Assembly: GCA_023954255.1 (NCBI GenBank)
Contig: JAMLIH010000001.1
Span: forward strand, 56,411 to 120,410
Length of the DNA stretch: 64,000 nt
Reading direction: 5' to 3'
Source of the DNA: Phyllobacteriaceae bacterium
GTDB taxonomy: Bacteria > Pseudomonadota > Alphaproteobacteria > Rhizobiales > Rhizobiaceae
A program made the position numbers and the translations under genes. Position 1 is the first letter of the stretch. Each line of letters opens with the position of its first letter. The notes under the pieces were generated by a model. The model saw only the letters and a list, made by a program, of their open reading frames with translations, had not been told where the DNA came from and searched no databases. Positions 18,374 to 26,642 of the stretch are shown in pieces.

Positions 18374-18808
18374 ATGAGACCGTTCGGAAACCCGGCAATT
18401 GCCACTCTGCTGGCAGCCTGGCTCTTGCCGGCCGCAGCGGCGGGTGCGCAGGACGGTCCGGTCGGCATCGCCTTTGTCGAGGCGCCCGAACAGGCAAGCG
18501 GCGTCTGCATTTCCGACAATGCAGACCGCGCCTTTGAGTGCGCGCGGGAAAAATGCATGGAATCGGGCGCTGCCGCCAGCGATTGCCTGCGCGTCAAATG
18601 GTGTTATCCCGCCGGCTGGAGCGCCGATATCTTCATGCAGCACAAGGAAGGCCTGCACTGGCACACCTACCTGTGCGGCTGGCAGACGGAATCAGATCTC
18701 GATGCCGCCATCCAGATCGCCTGCGAGGGCTCTTCCGCCGAATACCTGATGGAATGTTCTCCCGTCATGAAATGGGATTCCGGCGGCAAGCAGATTGACC
18801 TGAAATGA
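18374..18808 (+). CDS. Small exported cysteine-rich protein
   Basis: Predicted product of 144 residues. A signal peptide is clear (LAAWLLPAAAAGA-QD). The mature part has seven cysteines, several closely spaced (CISDNADRAFECAREKC, DCLRVKWC), and a Trp/His-rich middle (HKEGLHWHTYLCGW), suggesting a disulfide-stabilised periplasmic domain. The Cys spacing recalls DUF4189-like proteins but I cannot assign a family. Its stop overlaps the start of the MFS gene by four bases (ATGA), so the two are probably translated together. ATG 18374 is chosen over 18347 because it gives a compact signal peptide. Confidence 0.75.
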   Translation: MRPFGNPAIATLLAAWLLPAAAAGAQDGPVGIAFVEAPEQASGVCISDNADRAFECAREKCMESGAAASDCLRVKWCYPAGWSADIFMQHKEGLHWHTYLCGWQTESDLDAAIQIACEGSSAEYLMECSPVMKWDSGGKQIDLK

Positions 18809-20061
18809 CCCCCACCGCGCAAAACACCTCGTCAGCCACACTGGTGGACGGACCTTCCGCCTGGCTTCGGCTGGCGCTCTGCATCGCCGCCGCAACAGTC
18901 ATCAACATCGGCATGTGGGCTGCCATTCTGGTATTGCCCAACATCCAGGCCGATTATGGCGTCGACCGCGCCGACGCCTCAACCGCCTTCACCATGGCCA
19001 TGTTCGGCTTTTCTCTCGGCAATCTGGTGCTCGGCGACTGGGTCGACCGCTACGGCATCGCCCCCATCCTGGCGGGTTCCGCCGTGGTGACCTCGATCTG
19101 CTACGCACTTTCCACCCTGGCGCCCAACATCTGGATCTTCGCCGCCCTGCAATTGCCGATCGGCTTTGCAACGGGTGCAGGCTTCGGACCGCTGATTGCC
19201 GACGTCTCCCACTGGTTCCGCCGTTACCGGGGCATAGCCATCGCCGCCACCGCCTGCGGCAACTACATCTCCGGCACGATATGGCCGCTGGTGCTGAAGG
19301 GGCCGATCGCCGATGAGGGCTGGCGCTTCGCCTTCCTGATCATCGCCATTGCCTGCACGGCGCTCATCCTTCCGGTCGCCTTCCTGCTGCGCCAGAAACA
19401 GAAAGGACCGGCAGGCCGCATGGCGCTCGAGCCACCGCACAAGACCATTCCGCTGAAGTCCTGGCAGTTGACGGCCCTGCTGCTGGTCGCAGGTTTCGGC
19501 TGTTGCATGGCCATGGCCATGCCCCAGGTTCATATCGTCGCCTATTGCGTTGATCTCGGCTTCGGCGCCGGCGTGGGCGCGGAAATGCTGTCGATGATGC
19601 TGGCCGCCGGCATTGCCAGCCGCCTGCTCTCCGGCTGGCTGGCAGACCGCATCGGCGGCGTTCCAACCCTGCTGATCGGCTCGGTGCTGCAGGGGCTGGC
19701 GCTGTTCCTCTACATCCCCTTCAACGGCCTTGCCTCCCTCTACATCGTCTCGCTGATCTTCGGCCTGTCCCAGGGCGGTATCGTGCCGAGCTACGCCATC
19801 ATCGTTCGCGAATACCTGCCGGCGGAGGAAGCGGGAAAACGCATCGGCATCATCATGGTCGCCACCGTCGGCGGCATGGCGGTCGGCGGCTGGGCATCCG
19901 GTTTCATCTTCGACCTGACGGGGTCCTACCGAATGGCCTTCATCCACGGCATCGCCTGGAACATCGTCAACATGGCGATCATGGTCTTCATCCTGCTCCA
20001 GTCGCGGCCGGCGAAACCGCAACGCACCTCAGGCTCGGGTTTGGCGACTTCCGCCGGTTAG
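18805..20061 (+). CDS. MFS transporter, OFA/monocarboxylate type
   Basis: Twelve predicted membrane helices in 418 residues. The inter-helix 2-3 loop GDWVDRYGIAPIL and the repeat GWLADRIGGVPTLL in the second half match the MFS signature. The overall layout (VSHWFRRYRGIAIAATACGNYISG, GIIMVATVGGMAVGGW) fits the oxalate/formate antiporter and monocarboxylate group, so the substrate is probably an organic anion; this is inference. Coupled by ATGA to the preceding exported Cys-rich gene, which could act with it, but there is no direct evidence. Confidence 0.88.
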   Translation: MTPTAQNTSSATLVDGPSAWLRLALCIAAATVINIGMWAAILVLPNIQADYGVDRADASTAFTMAMFGFSLGNLVLGDWVDRYGIAPILAGSAVVTSICYALSTLAPNIWIFAALQLPIGFATGAGFGPLIADVSHWFRRYRGIAIAATACGNYISGTIWPLVLKGPIADEGWRFAFLIIAIACTALILPVAFLLRQKQKGPAGRMALEPPHKTIPLKSWQLTALLLVAGFGCCMAMAMPQVHIVAYCVDLGFGAGVGAEMLSMMLAAGIASRLLSGWLADRIGGVPTLLIGSVLQGLALFLYIPFNGLASLYIVSLIFGLSQGGIVPSYAIIVREYLPAEEAGKRIGIIMVATVGGMAVGGWASGFIFDLTGSYRMAFIHGIAWNIVNMAIMVFILLQSRPAKPQRTSGSGLATSAG

Positions 20062-20090
20062 TCTATTTTCGCTGCGGGAGGTACTTGCCG

Positions 20091-20543
20091 TTGAGCGAAA
20101 ACAAGACCCGGCCCGTTGAAGGCAGTCCGAAATCCTTCGTGCAGGGCGTGCAGCATGTTACCCGCAAACGGGACGCCGAAACCTTGCTGAAGCTGTTTGA
20201 ACAGTGGACGGGGCTGCCGCCGGTGCTCTGGGGTAACGGTCTTGCCGGAAATCCGGGAAGCGCGATCATCGGCTTCGGCCGCTATCACTACCGCTATGAC
20301 AGCGGCCGCGAAGGCGATTACTTCCTCACCGGATTCTCGCCGAGAAGACAGAATACGGCCATCTACATCATGTCGGGGTTTTCAGCCTATGGGGAGGAAC
20401 TGGCGCGCCTCGGCCCGCACCGCCATTCGGTTTCCTGCCTCTATGTCACCAATCTGGCGAAGAACGATCTCGGCGCGCTCGAGGCAATGGTGTGCGACAG
20501 CGTCAGCCGGATGAAGGCAAAATATAACTGGTGGAAGCGCTGA
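20091..20543 (+). CDS. DUF1801 domain protein
   Basis: About 150 residues covering a single DUF1801 (YdhG-like, PF08818) domain: IGFGRYHYRYDSGREGDYFLTGFSPR followed by IYIMSGF and SCLYVTNLAKNDL. The fold is known but the role is not. There is no ATG at the start. Two TTG codons are available, at 20085 and 20091; the Shine-Dalgarno GGGAGG (20076-20081) is nine bases before the second, which I therefore choose. The gene follows the MFS gene by 29 bp. Confidence 0.85.
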   Translation: MSENKTRPVEGSPKSFVQGVQHVTRKRDAETLLKLFEQWTGLPPVLWGNGLAGNPGSAIIGFGRYHYRYDSGREGDYFLTGFSPRRQNTAIYIMSGFSAYGEELARLGPHRHSVSCLYVTNLAKNDLGALEAMVCDSVSRMKAKYNWWKR

Positions 20544-20653
20544 GCCTTACAGCCCGCAACGCTTCGCGGAAATCTGGCTCCTTTCTCTGCTCCCCTCTCC
20601 CGCTGCCCTCGGGATAGGAAAACGATCCGGGCGCCCCTTCCTGGATGCCTCTT

Positions 20654-20866
20654 TCAGAGAGCCTGAAGGTTGACTGCCTTGGGGCCTTTGCCCCGGGCGT
20701 CCTCTTCCGTCTCGAATGCCACCTTCTGGTTTTCGGTGAGCTCGGTGAGGCCTGAAGCCTGAACAGCGGAAATGTGCACGAAAATGTCCTTGCCGCCGTC
20801 ATCGGGCTTGATGAAGCCATAACCCTTGTCGGTGTTGAAGAACTTTACCGTTCCGTTGATCGCCAT
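20654..20866 (-). CDS. cspA: Cold shock protein (CSD domain)
   Basis: Single-stranded nucleic acid binding protein of 70 residues. The RNA-binding motifs RNP1 (KGYGFI) and RNP2 (DIFVHI) are intact. The frame is open further upstream, but ATG at 20864-20866 (MAINGTVKFF) with AAGGAAC ahead is the family start. Such genes usually have a long structured leader; 390 bp lie between this start and the next gene upstream, which would accommodate one. The symbol denotes the family rather than a specific paralogue. Confidence 0.93.
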   Translation of the reverse strand: MAINGTVKFFNTDKGYGFIKPDDGGKDIFVHISAVQASGLTELTENQKVAFETEEDARGKGPKAVNLQAL

Positions 20867-21255
20867 AACTGGTTCCTTTTTTCGATCGTTGCGCTGCGTG
20901 CCATCGGACATGCAGCAACGGTTGCGCCGGCGAACCGGCTCGGGGCAGGCAGAGCAATATGTCGAAGAAAGGCAGATACCTTGCGTTCCCGGTTTTCCGC
21001 GCGCTGGCGCGTTTGCCTGGGATGCAACCGGACAAGGTGACTTGCGTATCCGGTACGCACTCGAATGATGGTAAACTCTTGCAGATTTCCCACCACGATT
21101 TACTTCGGTCTTCCAGTCGTCTTCACGTTCGCATTATGCCCGAACAGCGCAATCATCGCTGCTTGCCGGTTTGTAGGCAAGTAAAAAGATGTAACGCCGC
21201 CATGACAGCGCTGTTTTATTGCCGGACGCAAACAACCGCCCGGCAACTCTCGTGC
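20867..21255. other. Region upstream of the cold shock gene (389 bp)
   Basis: No convincing gene. The plus-strand frame that crosses it (from 20959) is Arg/Cys/Gln-rich and runs antisense to the Tat genes, so I treat it as a shadow. On the minus strand this is the expected 5' leader of cspA and the 3' region of the Tat operon. I found no clear cold-box or T-run terminator. Confidence 0.5.
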
Positions 21256-21480
21256 TCAACCGGGAATGGTTCGAAATCCCGGAAGAACGGCGCGCGGATC
21301 GCTGGCAAAGACATAGACCGCCGTCCGCTTGCTGTTCGCCGCAGCCGCGGTTGCGGTGGTGCCGAGCGCCGGGTCCGGCAGCAGGCTGCCGGCCGCCATC
21401 ATGCCGGCACCGGCGAGCCCGAAGGCTACGCCCTGCTTCAGGAAGCGCCGGCGGTTGATGCCGGTTCCCGCGCGCCTCAT
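21256..21480 (-). CDS. Tat-exported miniprotein, third gene of the Tat operon
   Basis: Predicted product of 74 residues beginning at ATG 21478-21480. It starts with a textbook twin-arginine signal: NRRRFLKQG followed by the hydrophobic core VAFGLAGAGMMAAGSLL. The part left after cleavage is only about 30-35 residues (SKRTAVYVFASDPRAVLPGF). No family is recognised. Its ATG overlaps the stop of the gene before it (ATGA), implying translational coupling. The very short passenger could be a peptide, a small subunit escorting a partner, or a truncated remnant; length alone cannot decide. Confidence 0.65.
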   Translation of the reverse strand: MRRAGTGINRRRFLKQGVAFGLAGAGMMAAGSLLPDPALGTTATAAAANSKRTAVYVFASDPRAVLPGFRTIPG

Positions 21481-21800
21481 GCTGCCACTCCCACTGCCTG
21501 AAATCCCGAGGACGCGCCGATCTGCGTGCCGCAGCACGGGCAGAAGCTGGTACGAATGGCCAGCGCTGTAGCCTCGGCATTCACTGAAGGATCGGCAATC
21601 GTCTGCGAGAGCTTTTCCGCCATCGAAGCATGGCGCAGACGGCAATCACCGCCTGCCCCGCCGGTTGCAAGGCCGGCAATGCCGGCTTTGGCGGTGGCAA
21701 ACGCCGGTGCAGCGATGCCCATCAGCACCGCACTGCCCGCCATCGTTCCGCCGACAAAGCGCCGGCGCGATATCTGCCGGAAATTGGTTTGTTTGGTCAT
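21477..21800 (-). CDS. Tat-exported small CxxC protein, second gene of the Tat operon
   Basis: Product of 107 residues. The Tat signal reads ISRRRFVGGTMAG with core SAVLMGIAAPAFA. The mature part includes IADPSVNAEATALAIR and then FCPCCGTQIG, a CxxC with neighbouring Cys-Pro-Cys. It is paralogous to the first gene of the operon: both share IADP, a variable four residues, then T/A-rich and a CPxCG motif at equal spacing. A Cys-pair of this kind may bind a metal or form a redox disulfide; which is unknown. A clean ribosome binding site (AGGGAGCGACC) precedes ATG 21798-21800. Confidence 0.72.
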   Translation of the reverse strand: MTKQTNFRQISRRRFVGGTMAGSAVLMGIAAPAFATAKAGIAGLATGGAGGDCRLRHASMAEKLSQTIADPSVNAEATALAIRTSFCPCCGTQIGASSGFQAVGVAA

Positions 21801-21845
21801 GGTCGCTCCCTTTCAGATGATTTGAGACCGTCAGGCACGCGCAAC

Positions 21846-22244
21846 TCAGGCGCCGGGCTTCTGCCACTGCCACTTCGGCACCACGGCAGACAGCGAACTC
21901 GTCGCCGGATGCACCCTTTCACCGCAGCCGGGACACCGTGCCTCCATCAGCGCTTTGGCCGTGCCTTCGCCGTCGATTGCCGGATCAGCGATGATTGCAT
22001 CGAGTTCCAGCGCAATCCTGCGATGAACCTCGTCACACAGATACTTGCCGGAATGTTCTTCTCCGTGCAGTCCGGGATGCCGCTTACCCTGCAGCAAGCC
22101 AACTGCAGCCTGCGCAAGGCCCGGCATGGCGGCGGCGGTTGCCAGCACGGTTCCGCCCATCAGCATGGTCCGGCGGCTCACACCGACCCTTGGCTCGGCC
22201 TTTGAAATCACCTCGAAAACACCGCTCTCTTTTGCACGCATCAT
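21846..22244 (-). CDS. Tat-exported small CxxC protein, first gene of the Tat operon
   Basis: Product of 132 residues from ATG 22242-22244 (the next codon is also ATG). GGAAGGAGC lies five bases upstream, a strong ribosome binding site, which decides this start over the open frame extending to 22358. The Tat signal is VSRRTMLMGGTVLATAAAMPGLAQA. The mature part contains a His-rich stretch (GKRHPGLHGEEHSGKYLC) and the motif IADPAIDGEG...ARCPGCGERV shared with the next gene. No family is recognised. It is transcribed from a promoter overlapping a perfect palindrome and runs divergent from the nitroreductase gene. Confidence 0.75.
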   Translation of the reverse strand: MMRAKESGVFEVISKAEPRVGVSRRTMLMGGTVLATAAAMPGLAQAAVGLLQGKRHPGLHGEEHSGKYLCDEVHRRIALELDAIIADPAIDGEGTAKALMEARCPGCGERVHPATSSLSAVVPKWQWQKPGA

Positions 22245-22274
22245 TTCAAGCTCCTTCCGGACTGGTTCGTGATT

Positions 22275-22313
22275 CATATAGAGCATACTTATACTCATTT
22301 CAAGTATAAGTAT
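22275..22313 (-). promoter_or_regulatory. Promoter with palindromic operator for the Tat operon
   Basis: On the minus strand TTGAAA (22298-22303), 17 bp, then TATATG (22275-22280) form a strong sigma-70-like promoter; a start near 22268 leaves about 24 nt of leader with the ribosome binding site. A perfect inverted repeat with 11-bp arms, ATACTTATACT (22285-22295) and AGTATAAGTAT (22303-22313), spacer 7, covers the -35 and spacer. Its centre reads TACT-N7-AGTA, which from memory is the operator form of the HxlR-type regulator YodB of Bacillus, which controls quinone/diamide-inducible nitroreductases. A repressor is implied; no HxlR or MarR gene is in the window. Confidence 0.72.
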
Positions 22314-22447
22314 CGATGCGCTTGCCCGCCCTGCTGCCCGGCTTGCTGACCGGCCCACTGCCTTGTTGTGTTTTTTCCTGCCTCCGATAAGAGAACCCCG
22401 CTGCCGCCCCGGTACGAAACAGCGGTACGAAACAGCGGAGAAACACC

Positions 22448-23122
22448 ATGAAGGTCAGCGAAGCGGTATTGAGCCGGCGCTCGGTGCGCGCCTTTACAGA
22501 CGAAACGGTGCAAACCGAAACCATTCTGGAATGCCTGCGCAAGGCAGCGCGCGCGCCTTCCGGCGGCAATGTCCAGCCGTGGAAGGTAGCCGTGGTCAAT
22601 GGCGGCGCGACCAACCGCCTGCGCGCTATCATGGAAGAAAGACTTGCCGGCACGCCCCACCCCGGCGGCGAAGGTCCGGAATATCAGGTCTATCCGCCCA
22701 AGCTGATCGAACCCTACCGCACCGCACGCTACGAGGTTGGCGAGGAAATGTACGGTCATCTCGGCATCGCCCGGGAAGACAAGGTGGCAAGACGGCAATG
22801 GTTTGCCAACAACTACCGACTGTTCGGCGCGCCGGCCGCCATCTTCTGCTTCATGGACCGCATCATGCTGCCACCGCAATGGTCGGACTGCGGCATGTTC
22901 CTGCAGACCTTCATGCTGCTGCTTGAGGAAGCCGGCCTGCAAAGCTGTGCCCAGGAATGCTGGTATCAGTATCCCAGAACCATTGCCGATTTCTGCGGCA
23001 TGCCGGATGAAATGATGCTGTTCTGCGGCATTGCCATCGGCCATGAGGATGCCGCCCATCCGGTCAACCGGCTGCGCACCCGGCGCCTCGCGGAAAGCGA
23101 ATGGCTCTCCATCGTCGAATAG
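22448..23122 (+). CDS. Nitroreductase family flavoprotein
   Basis: FMN-dependent NAD(P)H oxidoreductase fold, 224 residues. The N-terminal FMN-phosphate motif SRRSVRAF, the ARAPSGGNVQPWKV segment, the middle block GMFLQTFMLLLEEAGLQSC and the late glycine-rich CGIAIGHED fit the family well. Members reduce nitro compounds, quinones or enoates; the substrate is not predictable. It is divergent from the Tat operon, 203 bp between starts, and the palindrome lies in that interval, so the two may share regulation. Confidence 0.9.
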   Translation: MKVSEAVLSRRSVRAFTDETVQTETILECLRKAARAPSGGNVQPWKVAVVNGGATNRLRAIMEERLAGTPHPGGEGPEYQVYPPKLIEPYRTARYEVGEEMYGHLGIAREDKVARRQWFANNYRLFGAPAAIFCFMDRIMLPPQWSDCGMFLQTFMLLLEEAGLQSCAQECWYQYPRTIADFCGMPDEMMLFCGIAIGHEDAAHPVNRLRTRRLAESEWLSIVE

Positions 23123-23129
23123 CCGAACC

Positions 23130-23546
23130 TTATCCGAAGCTGCCCGAAACCGCTTTCGGCTTCATGCGGATCAGCCGCGAGGTCCTGACCGCCGCCTGGC
23201 GGTGCACCACCGCCTGCCGGTAGACGGGATTGCGAAGCATGTTGATGAAAGCCTGCCCACTGGGATATTCGGCAATGAAGGCAATGTCCCAGATTTCGTC
23301 TTGCGGCCCGATCAGCGTCAACTGGAAGTCTCCCGACCAGATGATCCGCCCGCCCAGTTCGCGGAACACCGGCCCGCTCTCCCTGCCATAGGCCGAATAG
23401 GCTTCCGCCCCGCTGCAGGTGGTGCCGTCAGGGTAGACGGCCTTCTCGTTCAACAAAACCAGATTGAGCATCTGCACGGGGTGGTCGCGCGGCAGGTCCT
23501 TGAACAGGCCGAAGCTTTCCCTTGTGGGATCGACGAAATCCGCCAT
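23130..23546 (-). CDS. DUF1330 domain protein
   Basis: About 138 residues with the ferredoxin-like dimeric alpha-beta fold of DUF1330 (PF07045): VQMLNLVLLNEKAVYPDG, AYSAYGRESGPVFRELGGRIIWSG and IAFIAEYPSGQAFINMLRNPVY. The function of the family is unknown. I start at ATG 23544-23546; the track's earlier GTG adds one residue. Start and upstream stop share bases (TGATG), so it is coupled to the exported gene before it. Confidence 0.85.
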   Translation of the reverse strand: MADFVDPTRESFGLFKDLPRDHPVQMLNLVLLNEKAVYPDGTTCSGAEAYSAYGRESGPVFRELGGRIIWSGDFQLTLIGPQDEIWDIAFIAEYPSGQAFINMLRNPVYRQAVVHRQAAVRTSRLIRMKPKAVSGSFG

Positions 23547-24082
23547 CACTGCCTTTTCAGGTTGATCGAGCCAGCCGGCTTGTATTTCTGCGTCTTGCTG
23601 TCGAAAGCGTAGAAAACCGCCTTGATGCCGTTGCCGGTCCTGGAAACATGCTGCTGGACACGGATGAGTTGGCCGGTTTTGTCGTTCATCATGTTGGAGG
23701 AAAGCACCATCGTCTTACCGGAGAGCTGGCCGCTGGTCTTGGTAACCCGAACGTTCTGTCGGGTGGAGACGAAGGAACCGCTGAGCTGGTTGCCGCTGAC
23801 CACCACCTTGCCGTTGACCACGCCCTTGCCCTTGGTGCTGGCGCAGTTGCCGTTGACCTTCAGCGCTTTTGCCGAGGCGTCGAAACTGTTGGCAAGCTTG
23901 CAGGAGATTTTTGTCGTCTCCTCGCCGATGACTACCGCATTGCCGCGGCCGGAATAATTTCCCTCCAGGCTCTTCAGGAATTCGGCAGCCGTTTCGGCCC
24001 GGGCGGCAGGGACCGCAACCGGGATGACTACTGAAAAAGCCCCGGCACAGACGGCAGCAGCCAGCAAAATCGTTTTCATCAT
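23546..24082 (-). CDS. Exported protein of unknown function
   Basis: Product of 178 residues with a clear signal peptide (MKTILLAAAVCAGAFSVVIPVAVPAARA-ET). The mature part is beta-rich with Gly, Ser and Val repeats (EGNYSGRGNAVVIG, VSGNQLSGSFVSTRQN) and two cysteines (ISCKLAN, NGNCAST) that could pair. It is coupled to the DUF1330 gene downstream. No family is recognised with confidence; the pattern is reminiscent of small periplasmic beta-barrel-like proteins common in rhizobia. Confidence 0.75.
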   Translation of the reverse strand: MMKTILLAAAVCAGAFSVVIPVAVPAARAETAAEFLKSLEGNYSGRGNAVVIGEETTKISCKLANSFDASAKALKVNGNCASTKGKGVVNGKVVVSGNQLSGSFVSTRQNVRVTKTSGQLSGKTMVLSSNMMNDKTGQLIRVQQHVSRTGNGIKAVFYAFDSKTQKYKPAGSINLKRQ

Positions 24083-24145
24083 GATGTCGCAATCGGATTT
24101 ACGGTTGGTGTCAGCCGCCGCCGGGCAAGACTTGGCTCGGCGCCG

Positions 24146-26410
24146 TCAGTTGCGGAAGAAACGCTGTTTAAGCCCTTCAAGTGTCAAAATATTGGCGGGC
24201 AGTATCAGCAGATTGGAAAGAAGTGCAACAATCAGCGTGGCGATCATCAGCCGGCCGAGCACCGGCACGATCGGCAGCGAGCTGATCAGCGTCACGGTAA
24301 TCGCGGCGCAGATGATGACGGTTCCCGCCATCAGCGCCGGCCCGACTTCCTCCAGCGCTGCAGCCAGTGCGTGGCGCACCTCCTTGCCTTCCTGGCGCTG
24401 GCTTTCGAACACATTCATCAGATGCACGGCATTGTCGATCGCGATACCGAAGGCCACCGTCAACGCCACGACTTCTGAAAGGTTTATGGTCCCGCCGACA
24501 AAGTAGAGCACCGTCAGCACGAAGAAGATCGGCAGCAGGTTCGGCGTGATCGCGGCAAGGAACATCAGCGGGGAGCGCGTGGCCAGCCCGAGGATCGTCA
24601 CGCCGAGAATGATCGCCAGTATCAGGCTGAGGCGGAGCTGTTCGATCAGATGGGTGAATTCGATGCTCATGAGAACGGGAAAACCGCTGACCTTGATGCG
24701 TTCGGCATAGGAAAGCGGCGAAAGCTTTTCGCGCAGGCGGTCGGCTTCCTTGATCAGCGTTGCAACGGGAAGATCCGAGGAAAGCCTGACCCCCACCAGT
24801 GCCGCCATGCCGTCCTTGGCAATGAAATCCGTACGCCCCTCGTTCACCGCTTCCTGCACCACTTCGGTAATGCGTTCGCGCGCTGCATCCGTACGCGCGG
24901 CATGAAGCGCCTGTGCTGCCGAGAAGACCAGCTTGTCGCCGAACTGCTCGCCGGCGATGGCTCCCACCTCCTCGAGCCGTTGCCGGTTCTGCGCACTGGC
25001 AAACCCGCCCTCCTCGTCAAAGGGAACGGAAATCAGCATCAGCGCCCGCCCGCCGGTGATCTCGTTGGCCAGAACCTCGCCATAACGCACCTCGGAAGCC
25101 TTCGGCAGGTATTCGGTAAGCCGGTACTCGGCCGTGACATCGCGCTGCAGGATGCCGAAGCAGATCATCAGCGCCAGCCCCAGCAAGGCCAGCATCCAGG
25201 GATGGCCGATGGTGACGGGCCGCATGCGCTTGCCGATGCTGTGAAAGGCCGGCGTGCGCCGCATGCCGGTATTGGCAAATCCGAGCTTGATCGCCCAGTG
25301 AATGGCAAGCGGCAGGCCGATGATCACCGCGACAAAGGCCAGCAGCACGGCGGCTGATCCCAAATAGGCGAATTCCTTCAGCGCCTCGCTGTCCGCATAG
25401 GCAAACGATATGAAGGCCAGCGCCGTGGTAATCGAGGTCAGCGACGAGGCCGGCCCCACCCGCACGATCGCCTCGGTCAGGTTCGCCTCCGCATCCGGCT
25501 GCAGCGCATTGAGGCTCTGCCATCGAAAATACAGGAAAATGCCATCGGCGAATGCAAGAACGAGTGCCAAAGTCGGCAGCACCGTGGTCAGGTAGTTGAT
25601 GTCGACCTTGAACAGGGCAAACAGGCCGAACACCCACAGCGCCGTCAGCATGGGCGGCACCGCGCACAGGAACGCCGCCAGCAGGCTTCTGAACACGTAG
25701 AAGGCGATCGCCGTGCCGATCAGGAGGCCGAACACCGTCAGCTTCACCTGGTCGTCGAGCAGGGCGCCGAGGATCGCCGCCCCGATCGGGGTCAGGCCCG
25801 TGAACGACAGTTTGAAATCCTCGGGCACCGCCGCTTCCGCAGCTTCCCTCAGCGTCAGATAGGCGGCAAAGCTCTTTTCATCGTCTTCCTGCACGCCGGT
25901 AACCAGCGACGCTGTGATGACGGCAATCCCGCGCTCCTTGTTGAACAGGCTGGTCGCCTGTGGGTATTTCTCGATCAGCCCGTCGATCAGCGCCACCGTT
26001 TCCTCGTCGCTTCCCAGTTCTTCGGGAAACCAGTCACGCGGCTCACCCGTCTCGGGATCGAAATCGGGCACCGAGAAGATCGAATTCGTCTGGGCAACGC
26101 CGTCCGCCAGCGAAACGTCGAGTTGCAGGTTGCGGAGGTCTTCGAGCCCTTCCGACGTCAGCAGCCGGTCGGATTCGACCAGGATCGTCACATCCCGGGC
26201 AAAGTTGCGGTAGGTCCGCTTGATACCCTCATAATCACGGAAGGCGACCGACTGGTCCGGCAGCACGGAAAGAACGCTGCCGTTGAAATTCACATTGCCG
26301 ACATTGAGCCCGGCAACGGCCATCAGGGCGAGCACCAGCAGCGAAAACAGCACCGGCCACCGCTGGGCGGCAAGCCCCATCTTTTCCAGCCCGAAACCGA
26401 TACGCCACAT
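24146..26410 (-). CDS. RND/MMPL-type transporter
   Basis: Product of 754 residues with the two-repeat topology of RND exporters: one N-terminal helix (MGLAAQRWPVLFSLLVLALMAVAGLNVG), a periplasmic loop, then five clustered helices (VFGLLIGTAIAFYVFRSLLAA to AVLLAFVAVIIGLPLAIHWA), and the same pattern repeated to the C-terminus (LSLILAIILGVTILGLATRSPLMFL onward). The MMPL/HpnN subgroup transports lipids or hopanoids; no hopanoid genes are near, so the substrate is unassigned. The open frame extends to 26674, but ATG 26408-26410 (MWRIGFGLEKMG) is the natural start. It is divergent from sfsA with 232 bp between. Confidence 0.87.
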   Translation of the reverse strand: MWRIGFGLEKMGLAAQRWPVLFSLLVLALMAVAGLNVGNVNFNGSVLSVLPDQSVAFRDYEGIKRTYRNFARDVTILVESDRLLTSEGLEDLRNLQLDVSLADGVAQTNSIFSVPDFDPETGEPRDWFPEELGSDEETVALIDGLIEKYPQATSLFNKERGIAVITASLVTGVQEDDEKSFAAYLTLREAAEAAVPEDFKLSFTGLTPIGAAILGALLDDQVKLTVFGLLIGTAIAFYVFRSLLAAFLCAVPPMLTALWVFGLFALFKVDINYLTTVLPTLALVLAFADGIFLYFRWQSLNALQPDAEANLTEAIVRVGPASSLTSITTALAFISFAYADSEALKEFAYLGSAAVLLAFVAVIIGLPLAIHWAIKLGFANTGMRRTPAFHSIGKRMRPVTIGHPWMLALLGLALMICFGILQRDVTAEYRLTEYLPKASEVRYGEVLANEITGGRALMLISVPFDEEGGFASAQNRQRLEEVGAIAGEQFGDKLVFSAAQALHAARTDAARERITEVVQEAVNEGRTDFIAKDGMAALVGVRLSSDLPVATLIKEADRLREKLSPLSYAERIKVSGFPVLMSIEFTHLIEQLRLSLILAIILGVTILGLATRSPLMFLAAITPNLLPIFFVLTVLYFVGGTINLSEVVALTVAFGIAIDNAVHLMNVFESQRQEGKEVRHALAAALEEVGPALMAGTVIICAAITVTLISSLPIVPVLGRLMIATLIVALLSNLLILPANILTLEGLKQRFFRN

Positions 26411-26642
26411 GAAAAGCCCCTGGATCAGTACCGGCAATGCCGCAACGGCTCGCGCAGCGCCGTGGATCGCCCGTTGAGGCCAGCCGGGAAACTCCTGTCC
26501 ATCAATCCGCTTCCATTTCGCCCATTGAAAGATCAGGCGGCATTGCGCTACCACCCGCTGCAAATCTGCCCCGCATTGCGCCGTGTGTAATGAATGCGGC
26601 CTGCCGCAACAAGGGCAAAACTGACACAGACGGGCGAAAACC

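Noticed and set aside
21262-21290. tRNA T-arm-like GGTTCGAAATCC
   Set aside because: No acceptor stem or anticodon arm is nearby and it lies inside the coding part of the third Tat gene.
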